From: Uloborus plumipes
Lineage: Eukaryota; Arthropoda; Arachnida; Araneae; Uloboridae
Direction: 5' to 3'
Length of the DNA: 64,000 bases
Assembly (NCBI GenBank): GCA_038373865.1
Contig: JAXGGA010001060.1
Coordinates: 1-64,000, forward strand
This document shows, one piece after another, positions 12,098-23,781 of this stretch (its first letter is position 1; each line of letters begins with the position of its first letter). Below the pieces are notes generated by a model, which did no database searches, was not told the DNA's origin, and saw only the letters and a list, made by a program, of their open reading frames with translations. The position numbers were made by a program, and so were the translations under genes.

Positions 12098-12231
12098 AGG
12101 GCCCTGCTCCACATTGGTGTAAATCAGAAAAATATAGCAGAATGGATTAGTATTCCTATGGAAAGTACCCGGATTTTCGGTTTCTGATTTCGGTTTCGGT
12201 CGCGTTTTCCGCTGATGTGGAGCAGGGCCCT
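12098..12231. mobile_element. 134-bp MITE with GGGCCC inverted ends
   Basis: The ends are AGGGCCCTGCTCCACATTGG and, reversed, AGGGCCCTGCTCCACATCAG, an inverted repeat of about 18 bp. TA flanks both sides (12096-12097 and 12232-12233). The inside carries a TCGGTTTCGGT-like motif and has no coding capacity. A TA target fits Tc1/mariner; a TWA (Harbinger) origin is less likely because TAA and TTA are not direct repeats. Confidence 0.8.
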
Positions 12232-12233
12232 TA

Positions 12234-13294
12234 GAGTCATTTTCTTTTTACCATGGGATGTCTTCCTATTGTTTATAAGCGGTTCATTCTTGTTTGAGCT
12301 CTGTTCAATGCTTAAAAATGACAAAAAACAATGAACCCGAGTACCATTTTTTCTAAAATCTAAGTTTGATGGCATCAGCCAGCTAGTTTCATTAAAAACA
12401 TAAATAATACTTATTATTGACAATTTACGAACATTTCACAGCTACTAAAGTGCAATTTCTATAATCTAACACCGTGAGAAACAGCTTTTTCCGCTAATTA
12501 GAACTGCAACAATACAGTTATACAATAATCCAAAAAAGTAAATATCTTAACCTTGCCCATAACTAGCCATTAACTCTTTATTAATCCTTTTTGTTATTAC
12601 TACTTTGCACAAACTTCAGTTCACAATATTTTGAACAAATACTTATAAATAGTTCAAATAATAAATGAACAAATGATGCATTCGACTAAGAAGTCTGCAC
12701 GCCCATTACGACTATTTTCAGAAAATAGAAATAAACTGAATATTCAAGTTTAAAGTCATTTTTTCTGGTTAACGCATATTTTTTCCCACAATTTGAATTA
12801 TTTTCCTGTGTCCATTTTAATGTCATAAATCACACAAGTCGTAAATGACACATTAAAGCTTTTAATGAAAGTGTATTGCGAGAAACGCATATACCTCTAC
12901 AGAGATAGATTCATCAAAAAATGTTGCTGCATCCATTAAAATAATTACAATTTTTATTACTTAGTTAAAACTTTTTTCCAATGGTGCCTGCTTTTCCAGC
13001 AGCGATTAACATTAATAAGAATGAAAAAATAATTAGCTACTAAATTCGTTTCGATAAAATATCTGTGCTCGCTAATTGCTTTTTACAGAACAAGAATTCT
13101 TGCGCTTGGGGTTATTATACAGTCGTAAATATAATAAATAAAACGTATTATTATTTCCTGAGTTACTTTTAAATGAAAAACTAAATCAATATTGCCAATT
13201 ATTTGAGGTGAAATTGACAAAAAAGACATGTCATCATGTGCTACGAATTTAAATAAAACCATCTATTACGTAAAAAATCCCACATCTTTGGAAA
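12234..13294. other. AT-rich non-coding DNA
   Basis: No gene, transposon end or RNA gene was recognised. The minus-strand frame overlapping 12124-12423 mostly covers the neighbouring MITE and AT-rich sequence and is not supported as a protein. Confidence 0.55.
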
Positions 13295-13296
13295 TA

Positions 13297-14373
13297 GGGG
13301 AGAGTGGTAATGAATGGGCCATGGTGATGAATGAGCCACTAACAAAATATGAAAAAGTATTTGCATGAATTTTTTTTTTTGATGCCACCAATAGATGTAG
13401 CTATTTGTTCTACTAAACTCATCCAATTTTCATTCGTTTGCTCTGAGCCATTTTCAAACTAGAGGGGCATGGTCAAGAATCTGACTGAAAAGTAAGTTTT
13501 TCCCTTTTTAGTAAAACATTTCCTAGCTAAAATGTACCAAGTATTTCACTGCAAACATATGTATAAGCTAGTCTTTCCATATCTATAAACTAATCTTAAG
13601 ATGTATTTTGATGTTATCTAAATTCAATATACTCAAAAAACCTAAATGTATTCAAAAAGTATAGGTGGGGCTGAATGGGCCACTATGTCATGGTAATGAA
13701 TGGGCCACCTAAATATTGTTTTTCTTCCTTTTCTTTGGATTTTCGCATTAATATGAAACACAACTGACTGTCATAGATAAAGATTACTGTCGTCAAAATA
13801 GGTTTGTAGTAACTTCTAAATATAATTTGCAGATCTATATTATATTCCTATAGTACAATAGACCTCTGGTCGCAGTGCGTGGCTTGAAAAAGCCACCCTC
13901 TCTCCTTCATATTATATTCCTCACAGTACAATTTCATTTTCTTTTTTGGTAACTTAAGTTAGATATTTCTTATTCCCGATGTCTAGTAAATTAAAAAAAA
14001 AATTTGAATTTTGACAAGTTTGAAAATGAAGATGAAGTTTTTGAAAGTGATTTTTAATATTAATTTTGAAATATATAAATTTTGTTAAATCATAGTGTGT
14101 ATTATTTGTTATTTTTTGTATATATTTGATGTTCTTTATTTCTTACAATCTCATTATTTAGTCATTTTTCTGCTACAATTGGTATGCATCAGTTTTATTT
14201 TAATTGCATCAGTTTTGATGTTTATATAATTTTAAATCAGTATGATTTTGTATCATCATGTCAAATGCCACATTTATTTTGTCATATTCAGCAAATAAAA
14301 GATTAAATCCACATGTTTTCATTGAATTCATTGAGTGGCCCATTCATTACCTTCGATGGCCCATTCAACCCCA
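13297..14373. mobile_element. decayed inverted-repeat element rich in TGAATGGGCCA motifs
   Basis: Motifs of the form GGTAATGAATGGGCCA occur near 13306, 13664 and 13690 on the plus strand and near 14335 and 14362 on the minus strand, so the two halves mirror each other. The left end reads GGGGAGAGTGGTAATGAATG after TA (13295-13296). The right end, reversed, reads TGGGGTTGAATGGGCC and is followed by TA (14374-14375). A further motif (GGTGGGGTTGTATGGGCC) continues to about 14394, suggesting nesting or a second copy. No transposase was recognised. Probably a TA-targeting DNA transposon remnant; exact ends are uncertain. Confidence 0.55.
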
Positions 14374-14398
14374 TAGGTGGGGTTGTATGGGCCAAATT

Positions 14399-15390
14399 TC
14401 AAAAATTTTATTTTCTATTATAATTCATTATAGACAGGTGCTAATCCAACTTTTATGACTTTTTTAGATAGCCAGATAAGTAAAGTAACTAAAACACCAA
14501 TTTAGAGTTAAAACAAAGTGTTAGAAAAAATTGTTTGAAAACAAGAAATTGTTTAGGCAGCACGTTTTCTATAAACACTAATATTTTTCTGTGCTCCTTA
14601 AAATTAAATACGTTAAAATATTTGATATTATATCGAAATAGGAGTTCGGAAAATCAATGCTGGAATTGGTAGGGAAATGTGGGCAAAGTGAAATGATCAA
14701 ATATTTTTACAAATTGAACCACGCCTCTAGCAATACTTCAACTTAGTTTGTAAACATATAGTTAATCCTAGTCAAAAAAAAGAAAAGAAAAGAAAACGCT
14801 ATAAAGATCAACGAAGAAAATAATACAGGGTAATTTTAAAATTTGATACACCTATTGTAATATTCGTGGTTTAGCAAAAAATCTTGCAAATAATGTGATA
14901 AAGTACTTATAGTAGTCATTTTAAGTATATGCAGTTCATATTTAATTTATATTAGGCATATTTTGAATCAATGCTAGGTTGCATCGTAATAAGGACGAGC
15001 AATATGCTATTGAAAACTAAAATCTATAAAAAATAATAAGAAATACAAATCAACTCGTTTTTTAATATTTCTGAAATAAAAGGTTCAAACCTGAAATTTC
15101 TTAGCGAAATTCCAATCCGAAAGAGGCGTTAGGATAATGACTAGATTCTTGCAATCTCAAAGCACGTGTCCGTAGTTTCTAACAATTTCTTTCTTATTAA
15201 CGATGCATTATTCTTTTTACCTTTTACATATACCTAATTTATTACTACAGTACTATATTTACAGTACAGACAAGGTAGAGTAGACATTAACAGGAATAAG
15301 TATGACTTAACGTTATACATCCAGCCGCTTAACGGAAGCTTACATGACTACTGGAGTTAAAACTTATGGTGTGTTGGTGACCTCTACACT
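14399..15390. other. AT-rich non-coding DNA
   Basis: Nothing beyond AT-rich sequence and short A runs is recognised. No open frame with protein-like composition. Confidence 0.55.
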
Positions 15391-17743
15391 TAAAAATGTT
15401 GGTAGCAGGGGCATTTCACGGTATTTGTGACATAGGGGTGTCCGTAACAATTTTTTTTTTTAAGTTTAAAATTTTTATGCATATATTGAAAAAGTACATT
15501 CTAAAGTATATGAATATCCAATTTTTTTCTTAGTTCACTTCATATTATGTTTGTAATTGCACTCAGGACATTGAAAATGCCATTTTCACTGTTACGGACT
15601 CTACATTGAATGTTTCTTTAAATCTAGCTTAAACCGATTTTTAAGCCAAAACTGGTACTTGAGACAGATAAAGTAAAGGCTCACCTCTAATATAGCTAAC
15701 AATTTTAATTTTAATCAAAAAGTGTGTTCTATAAAAAATTATGGATTGTGAAAATGATGACTGTAGAGTCCGTAACAATAATTAGAATCAAAGTTTAGTT
15801 AACATTTTTATTTATGCATTTTATTTCACTAAATTGCATATTTTCTAATTGCACCTATACTGTTACAACATTGTAAGCAATTTGTTGATTTTTATGATTT
15901 TTCAAAATTTGCTACGAACTCTACAAAACTGTTACGGACTCTACATTTAGCAACAGTTTTAACTCAGTTCTTTATTTACCAAAGTACTTGTACTCCCAAA
16001 CAGATAGGTAAAAACACTAAAAGTTATATCTTTGAAAGACACTACAACTTATACTTAGAAAAAAGAAACTTTAACATATACTTTTATAAGAGTTTTGATT
16101 GCACAATCATCCCGCATGTGACTGCTCATATATTTAATTAAAAGTTTTTGAAAGGGTAATGAGCACAATTTTTTTGCTTAAGAAATCAAACATACACTTG
16201 ATTTTTCAAACAAAATTTTTTGTTCATTATTTTAAAACTATGTTTTTTTAAAGATATCTATGAGCTGTCACATACAGGACAAAATAGCTGCGGCTGTTTT
16301 GTAGAACGACCACAAGTTTCTTGACTTTAGTGGTTTACCTTTGGGGTGAATTACATTTGTTAAGCAAAAAAAATGTCCGATTGAAGAATAAAAACTGCTG
16401 ATACAAGTCTTGATTATTTTACACAACAAAAGCCTTTTGTTCATCTTTACACATTCATGATACCTCTATTGTATCCAAGGGCAGATCCACATTCTATCTT
16501 TTTTTTTTAAATATTTTTTTATCGAGGGGGGGGAGGCGTCATTCCCCAAAAGGGAAGGGTAATAAGTAATGTTTGGGAATAAAAAAAGGGGACTGGTGTA
16601 ACCATTCTGAAATGTTAGTTCTAAAACATAGCTTTAGACTATGGTCCCTTAAATTATGTAAATGGATAGAAGAGTCATCCCCCCCCCCCCATAGAACATT
16701 GATAAGAAAAAAAACATAAACTTATATTATAATAAAAAAAGTTTAACTTCAAAATTACTGCAGATAAATTTGTCATAAAATAAAATTGTTTATATACTGA
16801 ATTTGTTGATTTTGGTACATTTTAAAATACTTAAATATTTTTAATTAAATGACCTGAAAATTTCAGTTACCTTGAAAAATGCAATTTTGAAAGTTTTGGC
16901 TAAAAAACAACTTTTCTCCCCGCCCACAAAATACCTCTCTTAAATATCCCGCTGTTATCGGAAAATCTTGATTTATTGAAAATAGTCTACTACCGATATC
17001 TTCAACTAATCTAAAGTTCCACAACTGCAAGAAGAAAAATGCTTATGAAATTCAAATTGGTACTTTATTTTCTAGAATCAAATTTAAGACAATGCAAAAA
17101 GCAACCTATGATGGAATTGGCATGTGTATACTGCTGTCTGTTCTACCAGGAGGTGCTACATCTCGACTCCTCAGCATTTTTCTTTTGTGTATGATGTTAA
17201 AAAAGCCATGATAGTTGATTATATTACTAAAATTATTGAAGAATAATATTGTGTTGTTGTTGTTTAGCTTCTAGTACCAATAATTTAAACAATACTCAAA
17301 CGTGGCAAATATGTAGAGTCCGTAATATGTTCTTAAATGGGTAGTTCTTCAGTAAACCCTTAAAAAATATTTTTTTAATTTTTAATTATTATTTTGGTAT
17401 GTAAATGCGTTATAGATAGACTGAGACATCATAAAAAAGCTTCATTAGGTAGGAATTGATGTTACTTTCACAGAAAATCTGAAGCTAGTTTTTGCAAAAA
17501 TTTCCATGTCTTTTGTGCGTAGAGTCTGTAACATGCTATATATACTCCTATATTTTTAGAAATTCCAAACAAATCTAAGCTTTTTTCAATGTTTTGTGAT
17601 AAGTTCACATTGGACTATAACTTTATAAAAAGTTTAGTTTCAATTTTTACACTAATCATTAGTAGGAGGCCAAAACATATCTCTGAAGTATAGAGTCCGC
17701 AACAGCTAAATACTGTGAAATGCCCCATAAAAATGCTTGGTAG
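15391..17743. mobile_element. 2.3-kb unit with inverted GGGGCATTTCAC ends and many GTAGAGTCCGTAACA motifs
   Basis: The left end reads GGGGCATTTCACGGTATTT from 15408; the right end, reversed from 17726, reads GGGGCATTTCACAGTATTT. Just outside lie near-identical direct repeats: TAAAAATGTTGGTAG at 15391-15405 and TAAAAATGCTTGGTAG at 17728-17743. Inside, a motif close to TGTAGAGTCCGTAACA recurs on the plus strand near 15437, 15761, 17310, 17518 and 17689, and inverted near 15590, 15911 and 15928. A fold-back repeat (16115-16277) and G/C homopolymers near 16527 and 16680 lie within. No transposase was recognised. This is probably a non-autonomous DNA transposon; the superfamily is unknown because the flanking repeat is longer than usual target duplications. 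Confidence 0.6.
16115..16277. repeat. fold-back repeat, family member 1
   Basis: The arm CATGTGACTGCTCATATATT is mirrored on the other strand as TATGTGACAGCTCATAGATA ending near 16277, and GGTAATGAGCACAATT is mirrored as AATAATGAACAAAAAATT. The centre holds CTTAAGAAATC. Members 2 (22391-22555) and 3 (43956-44033) share the GCTCATATATT, GTAATGAAC and TTTCTTAAGAAATC elements. It is nested inside the unit at 15391-17743. Confidence 0.6.
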
Positions 17744-19842
17744 TGATACATTTTCAGTTAATAGGAAATAAAATGCATTTAATTACATAACAAACTAATG
17801 CTATAACATTTGCTCTAAAATTGTTGTTTTGCGTTGCAAAGACATAAAATAATAACAAGCGTAACATATTTTCGCTTTTCATAGCAAGAAATAAATCATT
17901 AGGTAGAAAAACCTTATTTTAAGTTTAACTGAGCATGGGCAATGTTTCAATAGGTTAATTGTTCGTTTTAAGTAATTCAAACTTTTATCGTATTATTGCA
18001 ATTTTTTATTCGAGTATAGAACAAAAAAGAAAAAAAAAAAAAAAAACATTAAAATAAAGTGTTCGTAATTATTACATTATACGTGAGTAATGACAAAGAT
18101 AATTACATAACGTATCTATTATTTGTTTCCTGGCTACGCTTTTTAATATATTTTTTCATCAATACCAATTCTTATCACCATTCTTTTTCATCTCAAACCT
18201 TCCGACGCCCAAAGGCATTTGAACGTTATTGATAGAAGCCTCTTAAGTACTTGAAAAAAATTGTATTTTTGCATTCTGGAGAGTTTTTCTTTTTTTTTCT
18301 CTTGTTACTCTGCGAAGAAAATTAATGAGACACTTTTATTAAAGTATAAAAGAAGTACACATAATTTATTTCCCCTTCTTTCCCACTGACATTTTTCGTT
18401 TTATTTCTTACTTTTGTTTCTCAATATTCATTCGAATTGCAATTAAATTCTTGGCGTAATTCCCTTCTTTGAATAAAGAATGTTTTCTCGTTTTTTTTTT
18501 CATTAACAAAAGAAAAGCAATAACACAATGGAAGACAAAAGTACATTTTGTCCATAGGCTTGAAAAATGAGTTCTAGTAAAAAGTATTAAAATCTTTAAA
18601 ATGTTTTTTAGGTTAATGACGGTAAGCCTACAGTACAAACGGCAAATTTGTTAAATAAACGCATGTTTCTTTCGCCTTTTTAAAGAACAAAACATAATGT
18701 GAGAAAATGATGATTTTTTAAAAATAAAACAGAAACGATGATTTCATATTTATAATTTTTCTTACATTTTAACGGAAAAATCGACACACATCATTTACCA
18801 TAATTAAAGTCTTGTCATTTCCAATTATGGTTAAAAGGAAATTCACTTGTTCTTCACAAATGACGCTTTATTTATTATTCGCATTATATAATAGAACTCA
18901 AATATGTCTTGGCCAATTTAATGCCTTTTTTATTTCACGAATTAGATTCTTATACAATTATAATTTTGATAATGCACTATATAAAACTATTCATCATCAA
19001 GTATAACTGACGTTAAAAGTTACAGAATATGTTGCTAATAATCAGCAGAAATTCGTTGTTGCTTTCTTTAACTGGCAGCAGATCTTCTGTATTTCTTTTA
19101 ATAGAAAACAATAACTTACTCATTTTGCTATTGTTGAGAATGTTTATAATAATACAGTAGTTTTAACTAGAATGAATTGGTGAAATTATCTTAAACTAAT
19201 AACTTGTTAAAACAGACATACAACTGTCTAGTATCTTTCTAAGCAGTTTAACATACTTATAACATTTTTCTATAGCTATACTTTGCTGTTCATGAAATCT
19301 ATTCATTTCAATTCTATATCAACTCATTTTCAAATTGTGTGTTCTTTTTATTGTTAGTCTTTACTGCTTCTCGTATTTTTACGGTCCTTTGTACATTGTA
19401 CATTCAGTGAAAAAACCGACTTTCGTGGCTAACTGTGCTTGAAGCATGCATACAGTAATGTAAACTTACATTTTTAACAAATAGATGTGGCAAACCGTAA
19501 ATATCTTTATTGGCATGAATTTCAATAATGCTCAGTTAACCAATAATTCTAAGAAAAAACATGTATCTATTTTTATGCCAACATAAACAAATATAAACAA
19601 CGAACATCATTTAGAAAAGCAATTCTTTAGAGATAAACGTAATTGAATCATCGGTTTCTTAGAAATGTTGATGCATCAGCTAAAGTGATAAACAATAGCA
19701 TTCTCCAATAACCTTTATCGCGAGCAGTTTCTTGGAGTAAGTTTATTTCTTATCTATTTCATCTAACGCAATAATTGCTCTTTACTTCGCTTTCAATCTT
19801 TCTCCAATTACGTCTCTATGATCGATTTAGGCAGTAACTTAC
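17744..19842. other. AT-rich non-coding DNA
   Basis: No gene supported. An A run with scattered G occurs near 18028-18048. Frames at 18408-18638 (minus) and 18812-19006 (plus) are Ile/Leu/Phe/Lys-rich with no recognisable motif. Confidence 0.55.
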
Positions 19843-20156
19843 CCTGATCATTAGCGTCATCCAGCGTAAGACTGCAGCAGTGTAACCCCAGCCATCAGCT
19901 CATCAGCTCTTTCAATAGAGGCATAGGTTGTAGCGCTACACATCATAGTGACAATACATTTCATCATCTAGCACGAGTCGATATTACTTTTGGCGAGAAT
20001 ATTCTTCCTGGACCAAAAAGTGTTACGATTGGATTTCGCTCCAACGTTCTTTTGTCGCAAATGCGTATCTGAAATAATGGAATGCTTTTGTGCAAAGAAT
20101 GAGGTTGGTCTGGTGCTGAAGGTCGAAGCAACGATGAACGTGAATATGATTGATTG
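19843..20156 (-). other. candidate untranslated or lncRNA exon
   Basis: On the minus strand a 314-nt stretch with higher GC than its surroundings is bounded by a good acceptor (TTGCCTTCTAG before 20156) and a near-perfect donor (GATCAGG/GTAAGTT, with GT at 19841-19842). All three frames across it contain stops, so it cannot be an internal coding exon. A 67-codon frame (19964-20167) and a 36-codon one (MMKCIVTMMCSATTYASIER, then ADELMAGV) end before the donor. It may be a 5'-untranslated or long-noncoding exon. The splice signals are seen; expression is inference. Confidence 0.25.
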
Positions 20157-20487
20157 CTAGAAGGCAATCAGTTTATCAATTATTTATTGTTATCTGCATC
20201 AATCATAATTATACCTAGTGAGTTGAGAAGATAGTTTAAACGTTTATTCGCTTCGTGTAAATAATATTCCTCTAAATAATATTTAAATTGCTAAAAATAA
20301 TAAACTAAAACTAGTGTAGAAAAACATTTTACTTATAAATGTACAGCGCACATTTATAGTTGAAGCTTAAATTAAAATATAATTAAATTTACCAGCCCAT
20401 TAAACGTTCAAAAGATACACAAATAATAATAATAATAATTATTATTTGAGGTTAGTTGTATTTGTTATACCAAGAAGAAACCTTGTA

Positions 20488-21729
20488 GGGTCAGTAGGGG
20501 TGATTATAAATAAATTTTTACACTTTCGCACGCTAATTGCTCTCTGGATCAACATGTTCCTATTTAAAAATCTGGACACCAATCAGAAACAACTATTTTA
20601 ACTCCTCTGCTACACACTGCGAGAGTTTTTTTTTTATTTTTTGGCTGATGGAAGGTTTTTTAAAAATCCTTGTTCTTAATTACCCTGATTGTTCATAATT
20701 ACCCTATAGTACATGGGGTAAATATGAGAATAATTTTTCACCTGGCTTACCGCAGCTTTTCAGTTAATTCCTTGACTTCATCATAAAAATGATCTACCAC
20801 GAAGCTAGCTTTCCTTTTAGATTTCCATTGGAGTTCTGGTTCTTTAGAGAAATGTTCGAATACCTCTTCATGAAACTAATGTTCCAGTCATCACCCGGAT
20901 TTCCATATTTGATTCGGAAGTACAACCCATTAGCCAAAGCTAAGTCTTCAATAAAGCTTTGCAACTCTTCCTTGTCACAAGGAAACCTCATATACGAGCC
21001 CTAGCAATTAAATATTTTGTTAAAGATCAATCCGATCAATTTTGACTTTACCTTTAACTCTGTTGTGCAAAACACCCAGAGAAATAGCTTAGGTGTCCGA
21101 TGTTTCTCTATATGTCATATTCCCATTTGTAATAACATTCACAACCCTCAATAAGTCTTCGGTCGTATATTGAGGAGGTGGCTTCTTCTTTACATAAGTG
21201 CGAGGTATTTGGACGTTCAAACTTACAGACAAGTTTGTATAAATCATTACAAAACGTCGGCTAAGTTAAATGTCAAAATAACTATTTGGGTCCTGAAATT
21301 TGTCTTGAATTTAAAAAAAAAACTATTTTGAAAAAAAAATGTTTATAACTAACTCTAACGGGGTAATTATGAACACCTTCCTGCAGGGTGCTAAAAATAA
21401 AAGACAGCGAAATTCCAGTTGATTCCTGTTAAAGGCTTAATAACTGAAGGCAAATATAATCAGAACAATAACACACCACAATTTTATCAGTCCAAACAGG
21501 ATAAAAATTGAAAACTGTGAAGAACTGTTTGACAACTCTTGTGAGAAGGGTTAAGATAACTAAGGAAATGGCGGATAAAGTGTTGCCCCATCAGTGTAAA
21601 AATATCATTATCCTAATAATAAAGTGCGCACTTCCTGTTGCTACTGCCATTTGGTTCCTTCATTGCTTACAGAAGAGCTAATGTCGTTTGTTACGAATTA
21701 CCCCATTTTTACAATTACCCGCTAGACCC
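20488..21729 (-). mobile_element. pogo/Tigger-like DNA transposon remnant, 1.24 kb
   Basis: Inverted ends: GGGTCAGTAGGGGTGATTAT on the left and, reversed, GGGTCTAGCGGGTAATTGTA on the right, both next to TA (20486-20487 and 21730-21731). Motifs like GGGTAATTATGAACA recur inside near both ends (about 20676-20715, 21360-21375 and 21700-21718). The minus strand encodes the N-terminal DNA-binding part of a transposase, and the catalytic domain is missing, so this is an internally deleted copy. A TA target agrees with the pogo group. Confidence 0.75.
20752..21208 (-). pseudogene. pogo-like transposase N-terminus (CENP-B/psq-type HTH) pseudogene
   Basis: The first helix-turn-helix reads PRTYVKKKPPPQYTTEDLL, then RVVNVITNGNMTYRETSDT, a stop, and AISLGVLHNRVKGKV, matching the psq-type domain that opens pogo and Tigger transposases (commonly starting MPRxYxxK). 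The expected ATG is ATA at 21206-21208. After a frameshift the second, CENP-B-type HTH follows: CDKEELQSFIEDLALANGL, then GDDWNISFMKRYSNISL, where family members typically have DWxxxFMxRHxxLSLR. Another frameshift leads to ASFVVDHFYDEVKELTEKL. The DDE catalytic domain is absent. Lesions seen: lost start, stop TAA at 21089-21091 and two frameshifts. Confidence 0.75.
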
Positions 21730-21731
21730 TA

Positions 21732-22390
21732 CTTGCTGATTTTGCTGAATGAACATCATAACATTTCAAAACTAATGAAAAAGAAAAAAAAATGATAAAT
21801 AAGAACCTGGAATCGGCAAAATGTATTTAATAAAAGGAAGCACTTATGTGGAAAAAATAAATACCAAACATGTTGTAACAAATCTTAACAAGTTCTATAA
21901 ACAAATGATGCTTGATATAGACAATTTAAGATAGCTTAAGAAGTTTCTTTAAGGAGAAGACTTAAAATTTTATACGTGACGTCAAAAAGGAAAGACTCAA
22001 CGTCTTTGTATTAATTCTTAAACATTCCGCAAAAGTTTTGTGAGTGTTTCAAAGTCGCATAAAAGTTTTCCGAAATAGTGTTGAAATGGCTGGGGACTGC
22101 GTCTTATCATAGTAGTAAAAGTTGCTTTTATGCAGGAGAATTGCATTACGTTTTACTCAATGTGCGACTATGGTTTAACCATGAAAATATCTAAATATTT
22201 GTAAGAACAGCGTAAAGTGTAGTATTAAAATCAGAAAAAATAAAACTATGTGAACTCAGGGCATTTTACTTCTTTTTCCAAATATTGATATTTTTTTTTC
22301 GATGGAAGCTATTGGTTTGGGATAGATTCATTATTTTCTAAAGTAAAACGATATAGGCTCATTTCATGAATACACCACATGTAGTCCCAA
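21732..22390. other. AT-rich non-coding DNA
   Basis: No gene or element recognised; A-rich tracts and short frames only. Confidence 0.5.
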
Positions 22391-22555
22391 ACGTGACGCT
22401 CATATATTTCATTAAAAAGTAGTCATTTTAAAAGTTAATGAACAAAATTATGTTTCTTAAGAAATCCCACACCAGTTAGTGATTCCTGAACCAGCAAAAT
22501 TTCGTTCATTACCCTTTAAAATCACTCCTTTTTATAGAATGCATGAGCACCACGT
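22391..22555. repeat. fold-back repeat, family member 2
   Basis: The left arm starts ACGTGACGCTCATATATTTC and the right arm, reversed, reads ACGTGGTGCTCATGCATTCT. Inner parts also pair: TTAATGAACAAAATT against GTAATGAACGAAATT. Arms are roughly 55 nt with several mismatches, around a short centre containing TTTCTTAAGAAATC. It is related to the repeats at 16115-16277 and 43956-44033. No flanking target duplication was identified with confidence. Confidence 0.65.
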
Positions 22556-23007
22556 ATTAATATATCAAAGGGTATATGAGCAGTCGGACTTTTTTCTCTT
22601 TAATTGTGACTGCGATGAAAAAATAATGAACTTAATCAAACGAAAATTAATCTGCCGGTAGTCCTTAAAAGGTGAAAAAATGATTCAATTTCGGCGCTGG
22701 TAGCTTTAAGAGGGGTGACGCAATTAAACATTCTTTTTTTATCAATGCAACTGTTATATATCAAGAAATATTGCTGTGATTCAAATCGAATTTGGAATAA
22801 CAGTGAACCAACATGGATATAAGCCACGTTTCAATTTTGGTGCTAATCACTTAAGCGGGGGTGGGGGGGGGGTTGGATTTGATACTTGTCCGTTTAATCA
22901 AGTCAACAATGTGAAAGATAATTTACATTAAAATGTCCTTTTCAAGCTATTTAAATGTTGGCAAAACATCGGAAAACTTTGAATGATTTAAAATTTTATC
23001 TGTTACC
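22556..23007. other. AT-rich non-coding DNA with a G run
   Basis: Contains a G-rich run near 22857-22872. No gene recognised. Confidence 0.5.
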
Positions 23008-23171
23008 CAGGGCCGTCATTTCAAGTTTTCCAGGGGGGGGGAGGCAAAGGGTCCAAACACAATGGAATTTCATCGGAAAACATCAAAAATCACGCCCACT
23101 TGTATGTAAATACATTGATTTCTCAACGTCGGAGGAGGGGGGTACAATTGACCCCCTTAAATGACGGGCTG
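23008..23171. mobile_element. 164-bp hAT-type MITE
   Basis: The left end CAGGGCCGTCATTTCAAG mirrors the right end (reversed CAGCCCGTCATTTAAGGG). Next to it lie 8-bp direct repeats differing at one base: CTGTTACC at 23000-23007 and CTGTTCCC at 23172-23179. An 8-bp duplication with CAGG-type ends is the hAT signature. G-rich and C-rich tracts sit just inside the ends. No coding capacity. Confidence 0.75.
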
Positions 23172-23598
23172 CTGTTCCCATCTTCTATTTGCTAACAAAT
23201 AAAATGTTTGTTACGAAAAAGAAAGGCATTTACAATGATTTTCAATTCTGTGCACATTTAAGGCATAACTTAATGTAAATGATATAAGTTTTGTCCCCTT
23301 GTCCTATATATAACAGAAAAACGAAGAGCAGACTTTGATGTCCATATATAATGGTAAGAACTATTGAGTCTAATAAGCTAACTATAATAAGGGCCATCAT
23401 CTCATTGACATAAATACTAGTAAATATCTTCGTTTTTTTTCTTACTATTTATATGATTTTTTTAACTGTAATTTACCAGACAGTTTTTAATCTTTTGCAC
23501 AAGGCCATTTTCTTAAAAAATAAAATACGAAATTTCCCCCTTTTCTATTTCAAGAAAGATATTTTTCAACAATTTATTTTGATTCTTCCCTTTATTGA

Positions 23599-23781
23599 AT
23601 GCGGATGATTGATGAAAGCTATAACAGCACCCAATCATTACCATCATCATCCAAAGAACGAATCGTAGTGTCAGTTCCTCATTTCTTTTCAATAGAGCTG
23701 TGGATTATAGCAATACTTATTTTAACGACAGTGCTTTGTATTATCGGAATAAATATTTTCTGTAACATATCCTTCCAATAA
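23599..23781 (+). other. candidate 60-residue single-pass membrane microprotein or exon
   Basis: ATG opens a 60-codon frame (a second ATG follows two codons later). The N-terminal part is polar (DESYNSTQSLPSSSKERIVV, with a possible N-glycosylation site NST). It is followed by one strong hydrophobic segment (IELWIIAILILTTVLCIIGI) and a short tail with Cys. The codon mix is less AT-biased than neighbouring chance frames. The stop overlaps an AATAAA hexamer (CCAATAAATTG), and a weak donor (TTCT/GTAACA) lies near 23759. I do not recognise a family. It could be a small membrane protein, an exon with a transmembrane segment, or chance. Confidence 0.2.
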
